NCBI GenBank assembly: GCA_029948255.1
Contig: JALIZF010001796.1
Location: forward strand, 606,001 to 670,000
From: Telmatactis stephensoni
Taxonomy: Eukaryota; Cnidaria; Anthozoa; Actiniaria; Isophelliidae
Direction of reading: 5' to 3'
Length of the DNA: 64,000 nt
Part shown: positions 11,338 through 23,128 of the stretch, piece after piece
How positions within the stretch are numbered: the stretch's first letter is position 1
Layout: each line of letters opens with the position of its first letter
Position numbers and translations under genes: made by a program
The notes under the pieces: generated by a model
Told to the model about the DNA's origin: nothing
What the model saw: the letters and a program-made list of their open reading frames with translations, nothing else
Databases searched by the model: none

Positions 11338-11680
11338 TTGAAATTAGAAAAAAAGCAAAATGCAAAGAAAACAAAAGAGTTTAATGGAAAGCAAGAAGAA
11401 AAAAGAAAAGAAGTAATGAAAAGAAAAGAAGAAAACGAAGAAAAGTATAAAAAGAATAGAAAAGACGACACTGAAAAGAAAAGTATAAAAAAGAAAAGAA
11501 AAGAAAATGAATTAATAGAAAAAAAGGATAAAACAAAGCAACGAAAAGAAAAGAGAAATGAAATTTACAAGTGCAGAATGTAAAGCACTTCAAGGGGAAT
11601 ATAAACAACAACAACAACAACAACAACAAAAAACCAAAAACAAAAAAAAGAGAGGAAAGGAAAGAAAGAATGATACGAAC
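11338..11680. repeat. Purine-rich A/G tract with (CAA)n
   Basis: Low-complexity GAAAAGAA-type sequence with a (CAA)n run at 11606-11630. It yields a lysine/glutamate-rich ORF on plus and a phenylalanine/leucine-rich ORF on minus. Both are composition artefacts. Confidence 0.85.
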
Positions 11681-12304
11681 AAGTAAAATACATTTTCTAT
11701 ATTGCTGGCTGTATCTTGTGCAGGTTTATCATTAATTATTGATGGTAGAATTTATTTACAAAAATTCTATTTAAAGATGAAAAGACGTATAGAAAACATC
11801 TCGACACTAGAAAGTCCCCAGGAACCGTGCCTTTTGTGGGTTAGTGAATCAGCAAAAAACTTTGCTCGAAACTACAATTATCGGCTGCGATATGCTAAAT
11901 ATGACGAACACGACAAATAGACGTATATTTGTAATTCTTTAATCTACTTTTTGTGTTCTTCGGTTTTAAGAATATAGATAAAAATATGTTTGTCAAGAGA
12001 TCAGAGTTCTCCTTGGTTCGTAAAGCAAAATGAGTATTTTTACCATAGCGCGGAAACTTTATATTTCTAAAACAGCTCGCGCGACTGAGCTCAGCTTTTC
12101 TCCGTTTAGCTTTTTTCCATTACCGTAAGTATGACAAAAACATGTCATCTTGTACATCCTGATGGTGGGTGCTTTGCTCGAAAGCTCGGTGAAATAAAAT
12201 GAATTGTATTAGAATGAAGAAAGAGTGTAAAATACAGACGTAACAGCTTCTTTATATTAGACACTAGTTGAATTCTGTGTACCGTGTACTCGCTAAGCAT
12301 GGCT

Positions 12305-12565
12305 TTCAGTTCTGTGATAGTTCGACGTGAAACTGTGGCCGGGACACCGACTTTGCTGATAAAGCTAAATTATTGCATAGTGTACAGTATGCAAGTTGAT
12401 AACTCTAGCTCGTAAAACAAAGATTATTTTTGCATATCTATCATGTTTGGCGTAAAACTGTGGTGACACGGAGAATTCGAGGGTTTGCTGATAAAGCTAA
12501 ACATATTGCAGAGTATACTGCATGTGAGTTGACACTTCTAGCTTACAAAACAATCATTATTTTGC
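12305..12565. repeat. Diverged tandem duplication, about 125-bp unit
   Basis: Two imperfect copies share AAACTGTG, TTTGCTGATAAAGCTAAA, TATTGCA-AGT, GCA-GT-AGTTGA and CTAGCT-ACAAAACAA. They lie at about 12310-12430 and 12440-12562. No coding function was recognised. Confidence 0.6.
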
Positions 12566-12639
12566 AGGGTTTTAAGGAGGCCTCTTCAAAGTCAGTTCGT
12601 ACAATTGGCGGTGTAAACAGAATCGTGCAAAGTGCATAA

Positions 12640-13990
12640 AAACAATTATAACTTTTGATTTCAGTTCTAAAACGGTGTCATATGTAAAAATTTAACAATT
12701 CAATATTTGACCAAAATTGAACAAAGAAACAGACTTACTTTGAGCTGCAGAATTACGGCAAAACCGGAGAGGAACACTGTAAAAACAAAGAATAGAAATA
12801 TTGCCTCAACCATTGAAAAAACGAGTCTAAGTTTTTAAAAGCTAGACTTGTCTTACCAGCAAAAAAGCTCCACCGGCAACTCGTCATGATGAACACAGCG
12901 ATGAATGGAGCAAACACTTGCGAATACCTCACAAGTATTCAGGGAACTAGAAAACTCGTCATCGACAGGTGTTTTTAGCGTTGACGTATACGACGAACGT
13001 TATTATTGAAATGAATAATACACTTTAAGTTATAAATTCTTGTTATACTTGAAACGAATTGTCGTCATGGTGACTTGTAGTACTTTCTAAATTTTTACAT
13101 GGTAAGGAACGTTTCCCATGCAAGACCAGCCGACAATGGAAACGTTTGTTAGTCATACAAGTTTTTTTTTAACAATTAACAATTGAAAAAAATCTTCAAT
13201 TTTTTGTCAATAATTTTCCATTCTTTTTATAAATAATTGTAATGTCAGTATTCTTTGGCCAATCAGGGTAAATACAGTTTATTATTTATTAACGTATCGA
13301 AAGGTCTCGTGATTTGAAACAGTCAAATAGTGAAGGCAAAGACAAAAGTCAAGTCGATAAACAGCAGAAAAGGAAAACTTCGAATGCTCGATCAAAACAC
13401 AAAGATTTCTTAAATAAATATGTTTTGAAATCAGTGAACTGATCCACAAAGAACAGCAAACAGATAAACCCTTTAAAGGTCACATGATTGACCATGACTA
13501 GCACATTACCTAGAATGGCTTTTGTTTTAGAGGAGCGCTATTCTAATGAAAATAAGCAAAATGGTGTCGATGACAAAGCCGAGCTCATAAATTGGCAAAT
13601 CTTAAGCTCAAGAGAGGTCTACAAACCCCTTTGCTGTTGATTTTGAAAAATCGTTCTTGTAAAAAAGCCGCTGTCTAAATGCTAAAGGCATTATAGATAC
13701 TAAAAATAGTGATTACATAAGATTTCCCAAACGTTTTGTCCTCAGTAAAAATACTGGTTTCTGCATGGACTGATAAATACGTTTGTCTGTGAGTTGACCC
13801 CGAGTTGACATTTTATTCACTCGAAATGATCAGTGTTAGCGTTTTTAAAACGACAAGTTTTTGTTCTTGTAATTACAGTAGAACCTCGTTTACTCGAACT
13901 ATTTGCCATTTTCTTTGGGAGTTTGAGTTAGGGGATGTTTATATGTTTATATTAGAGACCTTAAGATTGAACCGACAAACGACAAACCTC
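12640..13990. other. No gene recognised
   Basis: AT-rich sequence without convincing exons. At 13877 CAGTAGAACCTCGTTTACTC resembles one end of a pogo/Tigger-type DNA transposon, but no matching second end was found. Confidence 0.4.
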
Positions 13991-14009
13991 AGCTGTTTTG
14001 TTTTTTCAT

Positions 14010-14010
14010 T

Positions 14011-14102
<92 letters not shown>
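14010..14102. repeat. (TAA)n microsatellite
   Basis: About 30 perfect TAA units followed by ACATTTATATAGCGCC. The TATATAGCG element next to an AAT array recurs at about 2340, 27540 and 47640, marking a family of retroelement tails. Confidence 0.97.
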
Positions 14103-14104
<2 letters not shown>

Positions 14105-15049
14105 ATTTATATAGCGCCTATCCAGATCTGTTCTAAGCGCTTTACAATACAAAACAAACCGAGGTAGACCAAGAGCTTAGGTTGGCGCCTTTGGCTGCCG
14201 CTACACAGTCCATACCACGATACTACTCAACATTTTACAATAATTTTAAACAAAATCATATTACAACCACAGCTATTATAAGAAACAACAAAACATAACT
14301 CAAAAATATGTGCATGATGGCCGTTGGCTCAGTTGAGCTCATCCGCCCTTAGTCAAAATATTTGTATTTTCTCTTAAGAGATTTGTTCTTTTTTTGCTTG
14401 TTGGGTTGATTTAAGAGTAAAATATAAAATCAAGATCAATTTTTGTCGTTTGTCGTTAGCAGTTTGCCAAAACGTCAATCTTAAGGTCTCATACCGTACA
14501 AATTCTGATTTTCTGATTGGTCAGTTGGTACCACGTGATCCGTGGTTATGACGTGACAACCATGTCGCCGTCATTATCGTGGTATACTAGCCGTGTTGTA
14601 AAGAAAATATGTTCCTGGTGATAAATTTGAGGAATTAACAGGCATATTAACAAGATGACACCTAGAAAAACAAAAAGGAGACTGCATGACTGCATGGCAT
14701 ACCTGTTTTAAAGGTAAACTCTAAATTTTACTGATTCAAGTTTTTGGAGTAAGCTTACTGAGATAAACATATTTTAATCTGCTTGAAAACAGAAGTTCGC
14801 TGGCTTTCCAAATTCATCTTAATATTTTCTTTTTTTCTTAGATAGGGTAAAGAAATTTTATCAGGAATCGAAGAAAAGGCCAAACGAGTACTGCAGCCTT
14901 CGGCTCAACGACAGACGACAACTACTTCTTGTACCAGAGTTTAAATAAATAACTAACTGTTTATTTAATTAAGTGTCCTAGTCTTATAGCGCTCGCGCAC
15001 TAATTGGCGGACACTATACTCTCACACTCACTACCTCTACCTTAAATAT

Positions 15050-15225
15050 TTTGCAAATAATTACTCGACTCACCAGTTCGTTTTTGATGGAGGGAGGAAA
15101 GCCGGAGGACCCGGAGAAAAACCCTCGAAGCAAGGGAGAGAACGAACTAACAAACTCAACTCACATGAAGTGCCCAAGCAAGCAAGCGGTCTAACCACTC
15201 GGCCACCCTTGCTCCCCATAGTTAA
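15050..15225 (-). mobile_element. tRNA-derived SINE, family 2
   Basis: Minus-strand start GGGGAGCAAGGGTGGCCGAG, then TGGTTAGACCGCTTGCTTGC (a Ser/Leu tRNA-like head). A body follows with TTGTTAGTTCGTTCTCTCCC, CTCCGGGTCCTCCGGCTTTC and a tail. A related body lies at 31270-31395 and a weaker one at 42515-42660. Confidence 0.75.
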
Positions 15226-15429
15226 TAGTTAATAGTTCCCTCTATTAACTCTGATTTGGGTGAGCTTCTTGATCAAAACCTCAAAAAATGACGGAATTGC
15301 TAAATCATCATGTATCAATACACCAAAACCTTCGTAATTCATTCATCCATTCAAAACATTGTGGGTTTTTTTCAGTCGTTAGCGCATGAATCAATTAATT
15401 TACCGCACAAAACGGAAGTAGACCATGGG

Positions 15430-15835
15430 CTCAAAGTTGGAAAAATACAGTAAATGTAACAAATGATAGTCGATCCTCCAAACACATTGTCAGTGACGGA
15501 GACTTTTTTTCACTCTGACTGATAAAATATGTACCAAATGAAAGCTTAAACATTAAGGATACATGATTCGGGTGGGGTTATGAACATTTTATTTCATTTT
15601 TCCTTGAGATATCGTCGATTATAAACAGCTTCGTCCCGGTCATTTCAGTTTCAAAAAATACAGCAAATGCACCAAATGATAGTGGTCTAACCATATCGTC
15701 AATTTTCACTTTGACATAAAATATATACCCGCCAAATGAAAACTCAAATATTGAAGACACATAATCCGGGTAAGGTTTTGAACATTTTAATTTTTTTCTT
15801 CAGATATCCACGATAAAAAACTTCCACGGTCAATT
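15430..15835. repeat. Diverged tandem duplication, about 213-bp unit
   Basis: AAAAATACAGTAAATG near 15440 and AAAAATACAGCAAATG near 15653 begin two diverged copies. Shared later words include CCAAATGA, ATGATTCGGGTGGGGTT versus ATAATCCGGGTAAGGTT, and GAACATTTTA. Located upstream of forkhead copy A; not coding. Confidence 0.65.
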
Positions 15836-15884
15836 ATTTTCTGTTCATTCATGTTTTCAAAATATACTCATGCAGCTAATACTG

Positions 15885-16275
15885 TAATTTATTTGAAACA
15901 AACATGATTGATTGTGACTGGTCAATTTATTTGAAACAAAAACATCATTGACTCGTGATTGGTCAATTTATTTGAAACAAAAACATCATTGACTCGTGAT
16001 TGGTCGATTTATTTGAAACAAAAACGTGATTGGTAACTGCCCCATTACATAATCTCCAATTATTCATAGCCGCTATCCATTTATAACTTTCAGATTTATT
16101 AGTAAAAAATAATGAGCCATCTTTCCACCAATCAGATTTGAGAAAATAATGACGGTGCTAATTAATGGACTACGCCCAGAAGACAAGTAACTGAAAATAA
16201 CGTCAGAGGTGCAAAGAAGGTCGTCATAGCATCGATACTCCCTTATTTTGGCGTAAAAACAAACGTCACAGAACA
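15885..16275 (+). repeat. Forkhead upstream module, copy A
   Basis: Contains three repeats of TTATTTGAAACAAAAACATC with GTGATTGGTCAATTTA. A block follows with AATAATGACGGTGCTAATTA, AAGACAAGTAACTGAAAATA, GGTCGTCATAGCATCG and CTCCCTTATTTTGGCG. The same blocks recur three or four times at 29126-30390 upstream of copy B. They may be shared promoter-proximal DNA or dispersed repeats captured in the duplication. Confidence 0.75.
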
Positions 16276-16429
16276 GAAATCGTCGATCATTTTACTCAAA
16301 TTCCTCCATTTCTTGGAGGGTTAAAGAGTTTATTAGAGTTAACATTTAAAGACCTACTCGAATAATATTGAAAATATTAAAAATATGTTGTGTTTGTGTA
16401 AAAAGAGCAGAATCATTCTGTCACGGTTT

Positions 16430-16462
16430 GACGTCATGATGACGTACATAGGACATCCAATC
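16430..16462 (+). promoter_or_regulatory. Candidate promoter of forkhead copy A (CRE and CCAAT)
   Basis: A perfect TGACGTCA cAMP-response-type palindrome at 16430-16437 is followed by TGATGACGTAC and then a CCAAT box (ATCCAATCAGG, about 16455-16465). It lies about 100-130 bp before the start codon. The same order is found for copy B. No TATA box is obvious here. Function is inferred. Confidence 0.45.
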
Positions 16463-16563
16463 AGGTTCTAGCAAAGCCACCATAAATTAACGGTGTTTCT
16501 AGCTTGAAGAAATTTCAGTCTTGGTCAACTCAAGCAAGGCAACAAGTCCAACTTTTCCTTTGT

Positions 16564-19500
16564 ATGGCAGAGCCTAGTCATTTTGAAGATACAAATATGT
16601 TGAGTCACATGGCCAGCCCACGTGTATCCAAAGGTAAAACGATGTTTTTGATAGTTAAAATAGAACAAAAATAGTTAGGTATTTGCTTGTTTTTTGTCAT
16701 CAAACCATTTAACCTTCAGCTGTACGCAGTACATTTTTGCCAGTTTGATCTCTGGTCTGTTGTCAAATGTTGGACTTACTGGACTAGTTTCGTTACATAT
16801 CCAGTCGGATACTAAGTAGTTTTTCACAGGGGGGGCTGGAATAATGCGAATATTAATGAAAACTGCCGCGACACGATATTTTCTTCCATTTAGATTTCTT
16901 TCGAATTCCTTCCTTTGTTTGATTCTTTATTAATTTCATTCTGGTAATCAAACTGTTCCCTTACATCATAGAATTCAAGCTTGTTTAAATGTTCGAATGT
17001 TTGATGGATTTAAATTTCTAATGCTCATTTTTGCGAAGTCTCTACCCTGTTTCACATGACAGGCCGCTCACCGGATCACGACAAATTAATTTTAGTCTCT
17101 TGTCTCTTTTTGATTTTATCTCGACAATCTTTTAGAAATTTGTTCTTTTTCGCGCTAAAATGTTGCTGTTATTTTGAATTTTTTGTTCTTCAATATCGCA
17201 GTGAGTTTTGGCTCTGAAGCAAGACTAGCGAAGCTCAAAAGAACCAGTTCTTAGCCAGTCATGGCCTTATTCTCATACATTCTCTGATTTCTATTTGACT
17301 TCGTTTTTGAATCTCTCTGTAAGTAGACGTCATAAAATATTTGATGAAGATTTAGGCAAAGTGTGTCCTAGTTGGCAAATGCTCAGTGTATCTTCTGGTC
17401 CTTCTGAAGCAAGACGTCCCTCAAGCAGATTTCGTATATGGGCATGTGTGAAACGGACCACGCCGTGCCATATAAGCTTGCTGTGCCGTTTTCACAGTCA
17501 TACGAAATCTACTCGAGTTCGCTGAACACACTTTTTTCACTTTACTGCAATACGTGTAGCTTTTGAACCAACTGAGTACTAATGACTAGTGAGATGGTCA
17601 CTATAACTTTAAAAAAGTTACTTTAATAGAAAAAGTATTTTGAAGATTGGATAAAATAGATTCTACGAAAAGGATGCTACACTTCATTTCATTTGTGCTT
17701 GTTTTTCTGTAGAAATAAACTCAGTGATTACAATCAAGAAAGAGCCAGTAGATGCAGCTGATGAAGGACAAAGTCATGGATTCACCACCAACTACGGTAT
17801 GACTTGCAGATTCACTTGTCACATGACGTTAAATGTTTTCATCTACAAAAACATTGTCATAGACTATTTGCTCGTATACACAAGTCTTTATTGTAAGACT
17901 ACAACGTAAATTCACTTTATTTGGACACACAAATCTTGAGATACGAGCCCGTGTCAGTTGACACAACACAACGCGTGCGATTTCGAATGTTCGAGCGCTG
18001 TATAGTCTACCAGAAAACCAGGAAATCGGGAAATATAGATTTATCTAATGTCGAGTACTACATTTTTGAGGTAACATTTTTCGAGTCTCAGAGTTACTGG
18101 TGTTAAATTCATGATGTCTTTTTCTCCTTTAGATAAGGACTACAAGATTCTTGTTCCTGAAACCTGCCAGCAGGACATCAATGAAGTAAGTTACGCATGT
18201 ATAAATGAGCAATCACATACTACCACATTATTTAGGGGAATTTAAATGTTTAAAACGCAGCCCTCAAGTTATCATTTATAAACTAAGCCTTCATGATCGA
18301 CACAAATAAAGACCATCCCTGGTCTTAATTCAGAGCTCTTTTAATAGCTCTCTTTTAATAACACTCCGAAAAACAACATAATTCCCCACCTCCACCCCCT
18401 AACCTTTTCCACCCCATGTCTGCATATCCTTTTCACGTAAAGCTTGTCCTAAAGAAGATTGAGTACATTACATTTGAGATATCTTTCTCAAAACGATGCC
18501 ATTCCCTGACCCTTCCACCTGAATTTTTCACCCCCCCCCCCCCCTTCCCCCTCCCCCCCTGGCATATCTCAATCCTCCACCTAAATCTTGGTCTAAAGAA
18601 GAGCGGGCAAAAGGCTTTAACTTTTATGACAAGAATGTTCTGTGTACTATCTAACAAGAAGACAAATCGAGTTATGCTTACTTCTACTTTAATAACTGTT
18701 CATTGATAAAGATGATCTCTCTCTCTCTCTTAAGGGACGGAAAACTTCTCCATCAACAACCAACGATGAAGCTAAAGACAATGAAAGTAAAGTCCACCCA
18801 TCGACGGGTAGTCAAGATGCGTCCGTTGTATCCAGAAATGCGTGGGGGAATTTGTCGTATTCTGACCTCATCACCAAGGCCATCATGTCATCTCCTTCCA
18901 AGAAGATGAGTCTCCAGGAAATTTACCAGTGGATAAGTGATAATATCCCGTATTTCAAGGACAAAAAGGTCCAACCAACAACTTCTGGTTGGAAGGTAAG
19001 AATTCTTGGGTCACGTGTGATATGACGACAATTTAATTAAAATAGACAAATGTCGTTGAAAACGACTGATCATGAAGTATAGCATATTTAAGAGCGAAGT
19101 ACGCGGGCTAAATTTTTTTGGGGTGCTCTATATACGAACGTCATTATTATTATAGAATATTATTATGGTTATGATGGTGATGATGATTAAACCAGTTTTA
19201 AAAGTAGCAAATAATTGAGGAATTGAAGAGATTTCGTATAAAAAGATAAGCCTCAGTGCAAAACACGTTCACAAAACGATTCGATCACGAAACAACAAGT
19301 TCAGGGCACCGTCAGGTAGCCTGTAACAAACAATAAGAAATGTTGTCTTAGCAAAAATGAAGCAGTAAAAGAATAGGTTAGTCTGGAAAATAATCAATAA
19401 CGCGCGCGCGTGCGCCTATCGCCAATGCAAGACCCTATTTTGCATAGCAACTGTTGCATGGCAACGTTATGTCAGTACACCCTTAAGCCGAAATTGTTTT

Positions 19501-19851
19501 AAATATCTTGTCACTCTGCTCTTACAGAATAGCATTCGCCACACACTCTCCATACGAAAGAAGTTTGTTCGTTTGCCAAACCATGGATTTGGAAGTCTAA
19601 ACTACAAAAGCTTTTGGACCATCGACCCAGATTTCGAGACGCGTAAAAGGCAACACATCTATGGCAGGGAAACACGTGAATTTCCAGCAAATATGCAAGT
19701 ACATAGCAGGAAAGAGGATCAATCATGGTACCAAATTCCCCAGACAGGAATACAAAATATCTACTGTCCGTACTGTAGGGACGTTCGCACTATGTACACC
19801 GGAAGTCGCTATTACCAACAGATCAGCCAGTACTATGGTAACAGTGATTAG
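16564..19851 (+). CDS. FoxO-type forkhead transcription factor, copy A (intact)
   Basis: Five exons joined in phase: 16564-16633, 17713-17796, 18133-18185, 18735-18995 and 19528-19851, giving 263 codons. The forkhead domain (about residues 104-192) starts [16 protein letters not shown] and has [17 protein letters not shown]. It is split by an intron exactly at SGWK|NSIRH, the position known for FOXO genes. Recognition helix [16 protein letters not shown] keeps the DNA-contacting N, R and H, but the usual HNLS is HTLS. Residues 31-34, IKKE, fit a SUMOylation consensus. The C-terminal tail is short and has a CPYC motif. I see no Akt site of the R-x-R-x-x-S/T form, and the protein is much shorter than canonical FoxO (500-700 residues). 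Probably a lineage-specific FoxO paralogue acting in the nucleus; regulation is unknown beyond CRE/CCAAT motifs. Confidence 0.88.
17428..17512. mobile_element. Small MITE in intron 1 of forkhead copy A
   Basis: Left GCAGATTTCGTATATG and right CATACGAAATCTACTC are inverted. The interior contains GTGTGAAACGG and CCGTTTTCACAGTC. The same ends occur at 39950-40090 and partly near 47830. It is absent from the equivalent intron of copy B, so insertion followed the duplication. Confidence 0.65.
18415..18610. repeat. Intronic direct repeat, about 120-bp period
   Basis: GCATATCC-CCACCTAAA-CTTG-TCTAAAGAAGA occurs twice in intron 3 of copy A, about 120 bp apart, and again twice in copy B at 32325-32500. 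The first halves differ between the two gene copies while the second are nearly identical. A C-homopolymer near 18530 interrupts copy A. Confidence 0.55.
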
Positions 19852-20451
19852 CAGTGGAAGGCTGGTTTGTTGTAAGATAACTACACATTATCGTTATTAT
19901 AGTTGATTTATATACATAATTAATAATTTAGTATTGATACTCGGTCAATATATAATCAGTATTTATGAAATATTTAAGAGATGTTGCGCGAAAGAGGGTT
20001 CTTCTGTGATATGCAAACGAGGAAACATGTTTTCAAAAAAGATGTTACCGCAATTTGTTTCTAGGTAGTTAAACTGTAAGGAAACATGTTTCACAACATC
20101 AATTGACGTGCAGATATATGATGGTAAAAAAAACAATATTTTGTTATTCATTATTCTCTTTTTCATCTTGTCATGCATTATGCATTATTCCTTATTAGCT
20201 TTGTCTGGCAACAGAAATGTTTTCTTTAGTGCATGGCTAATATAAACCAAGAACCATCGCTGTCATGCGCCCGGAAACATGCAATGTTTCTGCTGTGTTT
20301 CAGAAACATTTTTATGTCTTAACAACAAAATCTATGGCGAGAAACAGTGTTTTTCGAATGGGAAACATTTGCGAAACATGCGCGCTAACCGAGTGATGTT
20401 TCCAAAAACACATATATCCTCGTTTAGCCAGGGCCTAAGCTTGCTTTTCTC

Positions 20452-20558
20452 TTTAAAGTTTTTAATATATGTATTTTATTGTTGTATAATTTTTATTTTA
20501 TTTCAATATGTGAAGGTGAAAGTTTTGTAAATATATAAATAAATAAATAAATAAATAC
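20452..20558. mobile_element. Insertion with (AAAT)n tail, only in copy A
   Basis: The 3' flanks of the two forkhead copies are nearly identical, but copy A has about 107 extra bp ending in (AAAT)n between CTTTTCTCTTTA and CAGCTTCCAGCG. Copy B at 34340 has the empty site. This is a post-duplication retroelement-tail insertion. Confidence 0.7.
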
Positions 20559-20596
20559 AGCTTCCAGCGTGTTTATATTATAGCAAAGGCTTATAT

Positions 20597-21075
20597 TTAA
20601 CAGTTTAGCTTAAAATCAAAGTCAAAGTCAATTCCGCCATTCAAGCACTTATATACAGTCATTAAACGGTGCAATATTCTTTTCTTGGATAAAGGTTTCC
20701 AATTTAAGGTGGCCAGCGCATCACTTGCAGAACTTCTTGGTGGGCGGTCCAAAACAGTCTTGGCAGCTTTATTCTGTAGTACTTGCAATTCCTTCATGAG
20801 GGTTTCATTGTTTTTGTCTCCCCAAATAACATCACCATAATCAAAGAGGAGAGCAACAAGGCTGTTGTATAAAGTTATCCTAGCATCAAGGGGTACAAAC
20901 TTTGAAACTCTTCTGATAACACCAACCTTTGGTTGATCCTCTTTGACATCGAGTCCACATGATCAGCTAGCCCAAGACATGTTTTCATTGAGTATGATAC
21001 CAAGGTATTTGAAGCTTGTCGTTCTTTCCAGAGCTGTAGCATTCACTTGAACTGACATGGATTGGGCACTCTTGA
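20597..21075 (-). pseudogene. LINE reverse-transcriptase C-terminal fragment
   Basis: Minus-strand reading gives, in order, TTSFKYLGIILNENMSW, a frame break, VPLDARITLYNSLVALLFDY, GDVIWGD, LQVLQNKAAKTVLDRPPRSS and TLNWKPLSKKRILHRLM. This is the thumb/C-terminal part of a CR1/Jockey-like non-LTR RT, with at least one frameshift. It adjoins the right edge of the forkhead duplication. Confidence 0.8.
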
Positions 21076-21079
21076 TCAA

Positions 21080-21930
21080 ATTCACAGATTTAGTGGTTTG
21101 CGAATTTCAGGATAATTCGTCAGGCAGAGCAGTGAATCACTTGAAATATTTCATCATGTAATGAAAGCACTATGAAAGATTTAAAAGGTTTACTTTTTTG
21201 TGTTATTAGGTTTCTAGGCAGAAATGGTATTTCCCAATATTTTGAATACGACAATATATAAACTTGCGCGCGCGAGTTTGGCATTCTGCATCACGAGATT
21301 CTCTGTGGAGTTTTCGGGGATACATTTTGACGAGATCAGTTACTAATTTAATTTCTCGTCTACTTACACAATTAAACTCAAATCGAACATGTAACTAACA
21401 AATTTGGTGTTAATATCGAAGAACAAACGCGTACATGTAAACAACTACGAGATTTGTTTTAAAACGATGAGCTAAAAGTATCAATCCAAATTTTAAATCA
21501 CCTTAACTTATAAAAGGACTTACCTTTGCTGATGTCTTAATCTGATTAGCTCTAGGGATAACATGGATTCCAACTGAACATCTTCAGTGAGGCCGATCAT
21601 TTCACTTTGGAACGGAAATAAAAATCCATAAGTAATAGCGTACGTAACGGCTTGAAGCTTGCTATACTTAAATTATTAATCCCTCTTCAATCGACTAGAT
21701 TTTGATTGGTTCTTCTATCTCCCTGGGGAATTGGGACAAATCGATGGAGTAAAACAATGCAGACAAGCTCGATGTTCCTGAAAACTTATTCTTTTATTTT
21801 CTCTTTCTATTTATTTACAAAACAGCTATTTTTTGATAGCTGGACTCTGATTGGTTCATTTCTTTCCCTGGGGACTATTAGCATTACAATGAAACTTCGC
21901 CGAATAGACTACCCCGATTAGACATTAAAT
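21080..21930. other. No gene recognised; two TTGATTGGTTC blocks
   Basis: No exon was supported. Two related blocks contain TTGATTGGTTCTTCTATCTC with CCTGGGGAATTGGGA at about 21702 and CTGATTGGTTCATTTCTTTC with CCTGGGGACTATTAG at about 21848. They look like a diverged 145-bp tandem repeat. Confidence 0.4.
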
Positions 21931-21939
21931 TTATTAAGT

Positions 21940-22240
21940 GTCTAGGTAGCGCAGCGGTCTAAGGTGATATCTAAAGGTATGGATTAGGGTCCGGATATCG
22001 TCTCCCTCCCTGGCCTTCGGGCTAAGATAACTGTAATATACATGTAGCACCGGGATAGCGTGGATGTAACGTAAGTCGATTCGATGTCTCAGCTTCTCAG
22101 AATGTCTCGGGAGAATCGTCCCAAAATTTCATTTTCTTTTTTTCTTTTTACAATTATTCATTCAGTCTGTTATTTTATTTCCGGGGGGTGCTCTTTAAGG
22201 GGTTACAGGTTCGATCCTTGTCGACGCCGGGTTCTTTTCT
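21940..22240 (+). mobile_element. tRNA-derived SINE remnants (A box and B box separated)
   Basis: TCTAGGTAGCGCAGCGGTCT near 21950 resembles a tRNA A-box arm. GGTTCGATCCTTGTCGACGC near 22207 resembles a B-box arm. They are about 250 bp apart, too far for one tRNA, so a split SINE or two fragments are likely. T-rich low-complexity sequence follows to about 22600. Confidence 0.4.
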
Positions 22241-22867
22241 GACTTCTTTTTTTCTTCATTTTTCCGTTTCTTTCCCAAGCTTTAAGTTAAAATTACATCT
22301 TTTTGAACTTGTTTTTAAATGTTTAGTGTTTTTAATATTTTTTCTGATAAATTTCATTTTCATTTTTTATTTTTTATTATAATTATTCATATATCTCACT
22401 GCATTGTTTCTGTGGGGTGCAGTTTCCTAGACATTACAAATTTCTTTCTTTGTTTTCTTTTTTCCTTTTCTTTTTTCGAATGTCTGGACGTTTTTTCCTA
22501 TTTTTTCTTTTTTCGAATATCAGGACTTTTTTCTCGCAAGTGATAATATTTTTGCTTTTAAATACCTATTTAAATAATAAAATTCGAAACCATTTCTTAC
22601 AAAATTCCTGACTTACATTAGAATTTGTCCCCGCAGCATGAATTCAAATCGCTTTGATTTGATTTTATGCGTCAGGTAGCAAATGCGTACAATTATTTTA
22701 TCCTACACTAAGCCCACACCATAGAAAATACAGCAAATAATGGCAATGTCTCATGGGAAGAGATAGTTGAATACACCGCCGAATATACAACGGCTTTCCT
22801 GCTTTCTGATTGGCTGCATTTCCTATGGTGTGGGATAAAACACGACATATTGGCTGGTTCACGCTAA

Positions 22868-23128
22868 CGACGCAAGACGACGCAAGGCAACACAAGACGA
22901 CGCAAGACAACGGAAAACTACGCAAGACCACGCACGATGACTCAACACAACGCATGCAAGACGATGCAAGACAACGCAAGACGAAGCAAGACGACGCAAG
23001 ACAACGCAAGACGACGCAAGACAACGCAAGACAACGAAAGACAACGCAAGACGACGCAAGACGAAGCAAGACAACGAAAGACGACGAAAGACAGCGAAAG
23101 ACGACGCAAGACGACGCAAGCCCGCGCA
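22868..23128. repeat. 10-bp minisatellite (GACGCAAGAC family)
   Basis: About 26 units of the decamer AAGACGACGC / AAGACAACGC. Overlapping repeat ORFs on both strands are artefacts. Confidence 0.95.

Noticed and set aside
11338..11583. Lysine-rich 81-codon ORF
   Set aside because: Translation of a purine-rich low-complexity tract with no conserved motif.
19511..19726. Minus-strand ORF opposite forkhead exon 5 (also at 33404-33619)
   Set aside because: It is the shadow of the plus-strand coding exon, which has the forkhead motif and splice acceptor.
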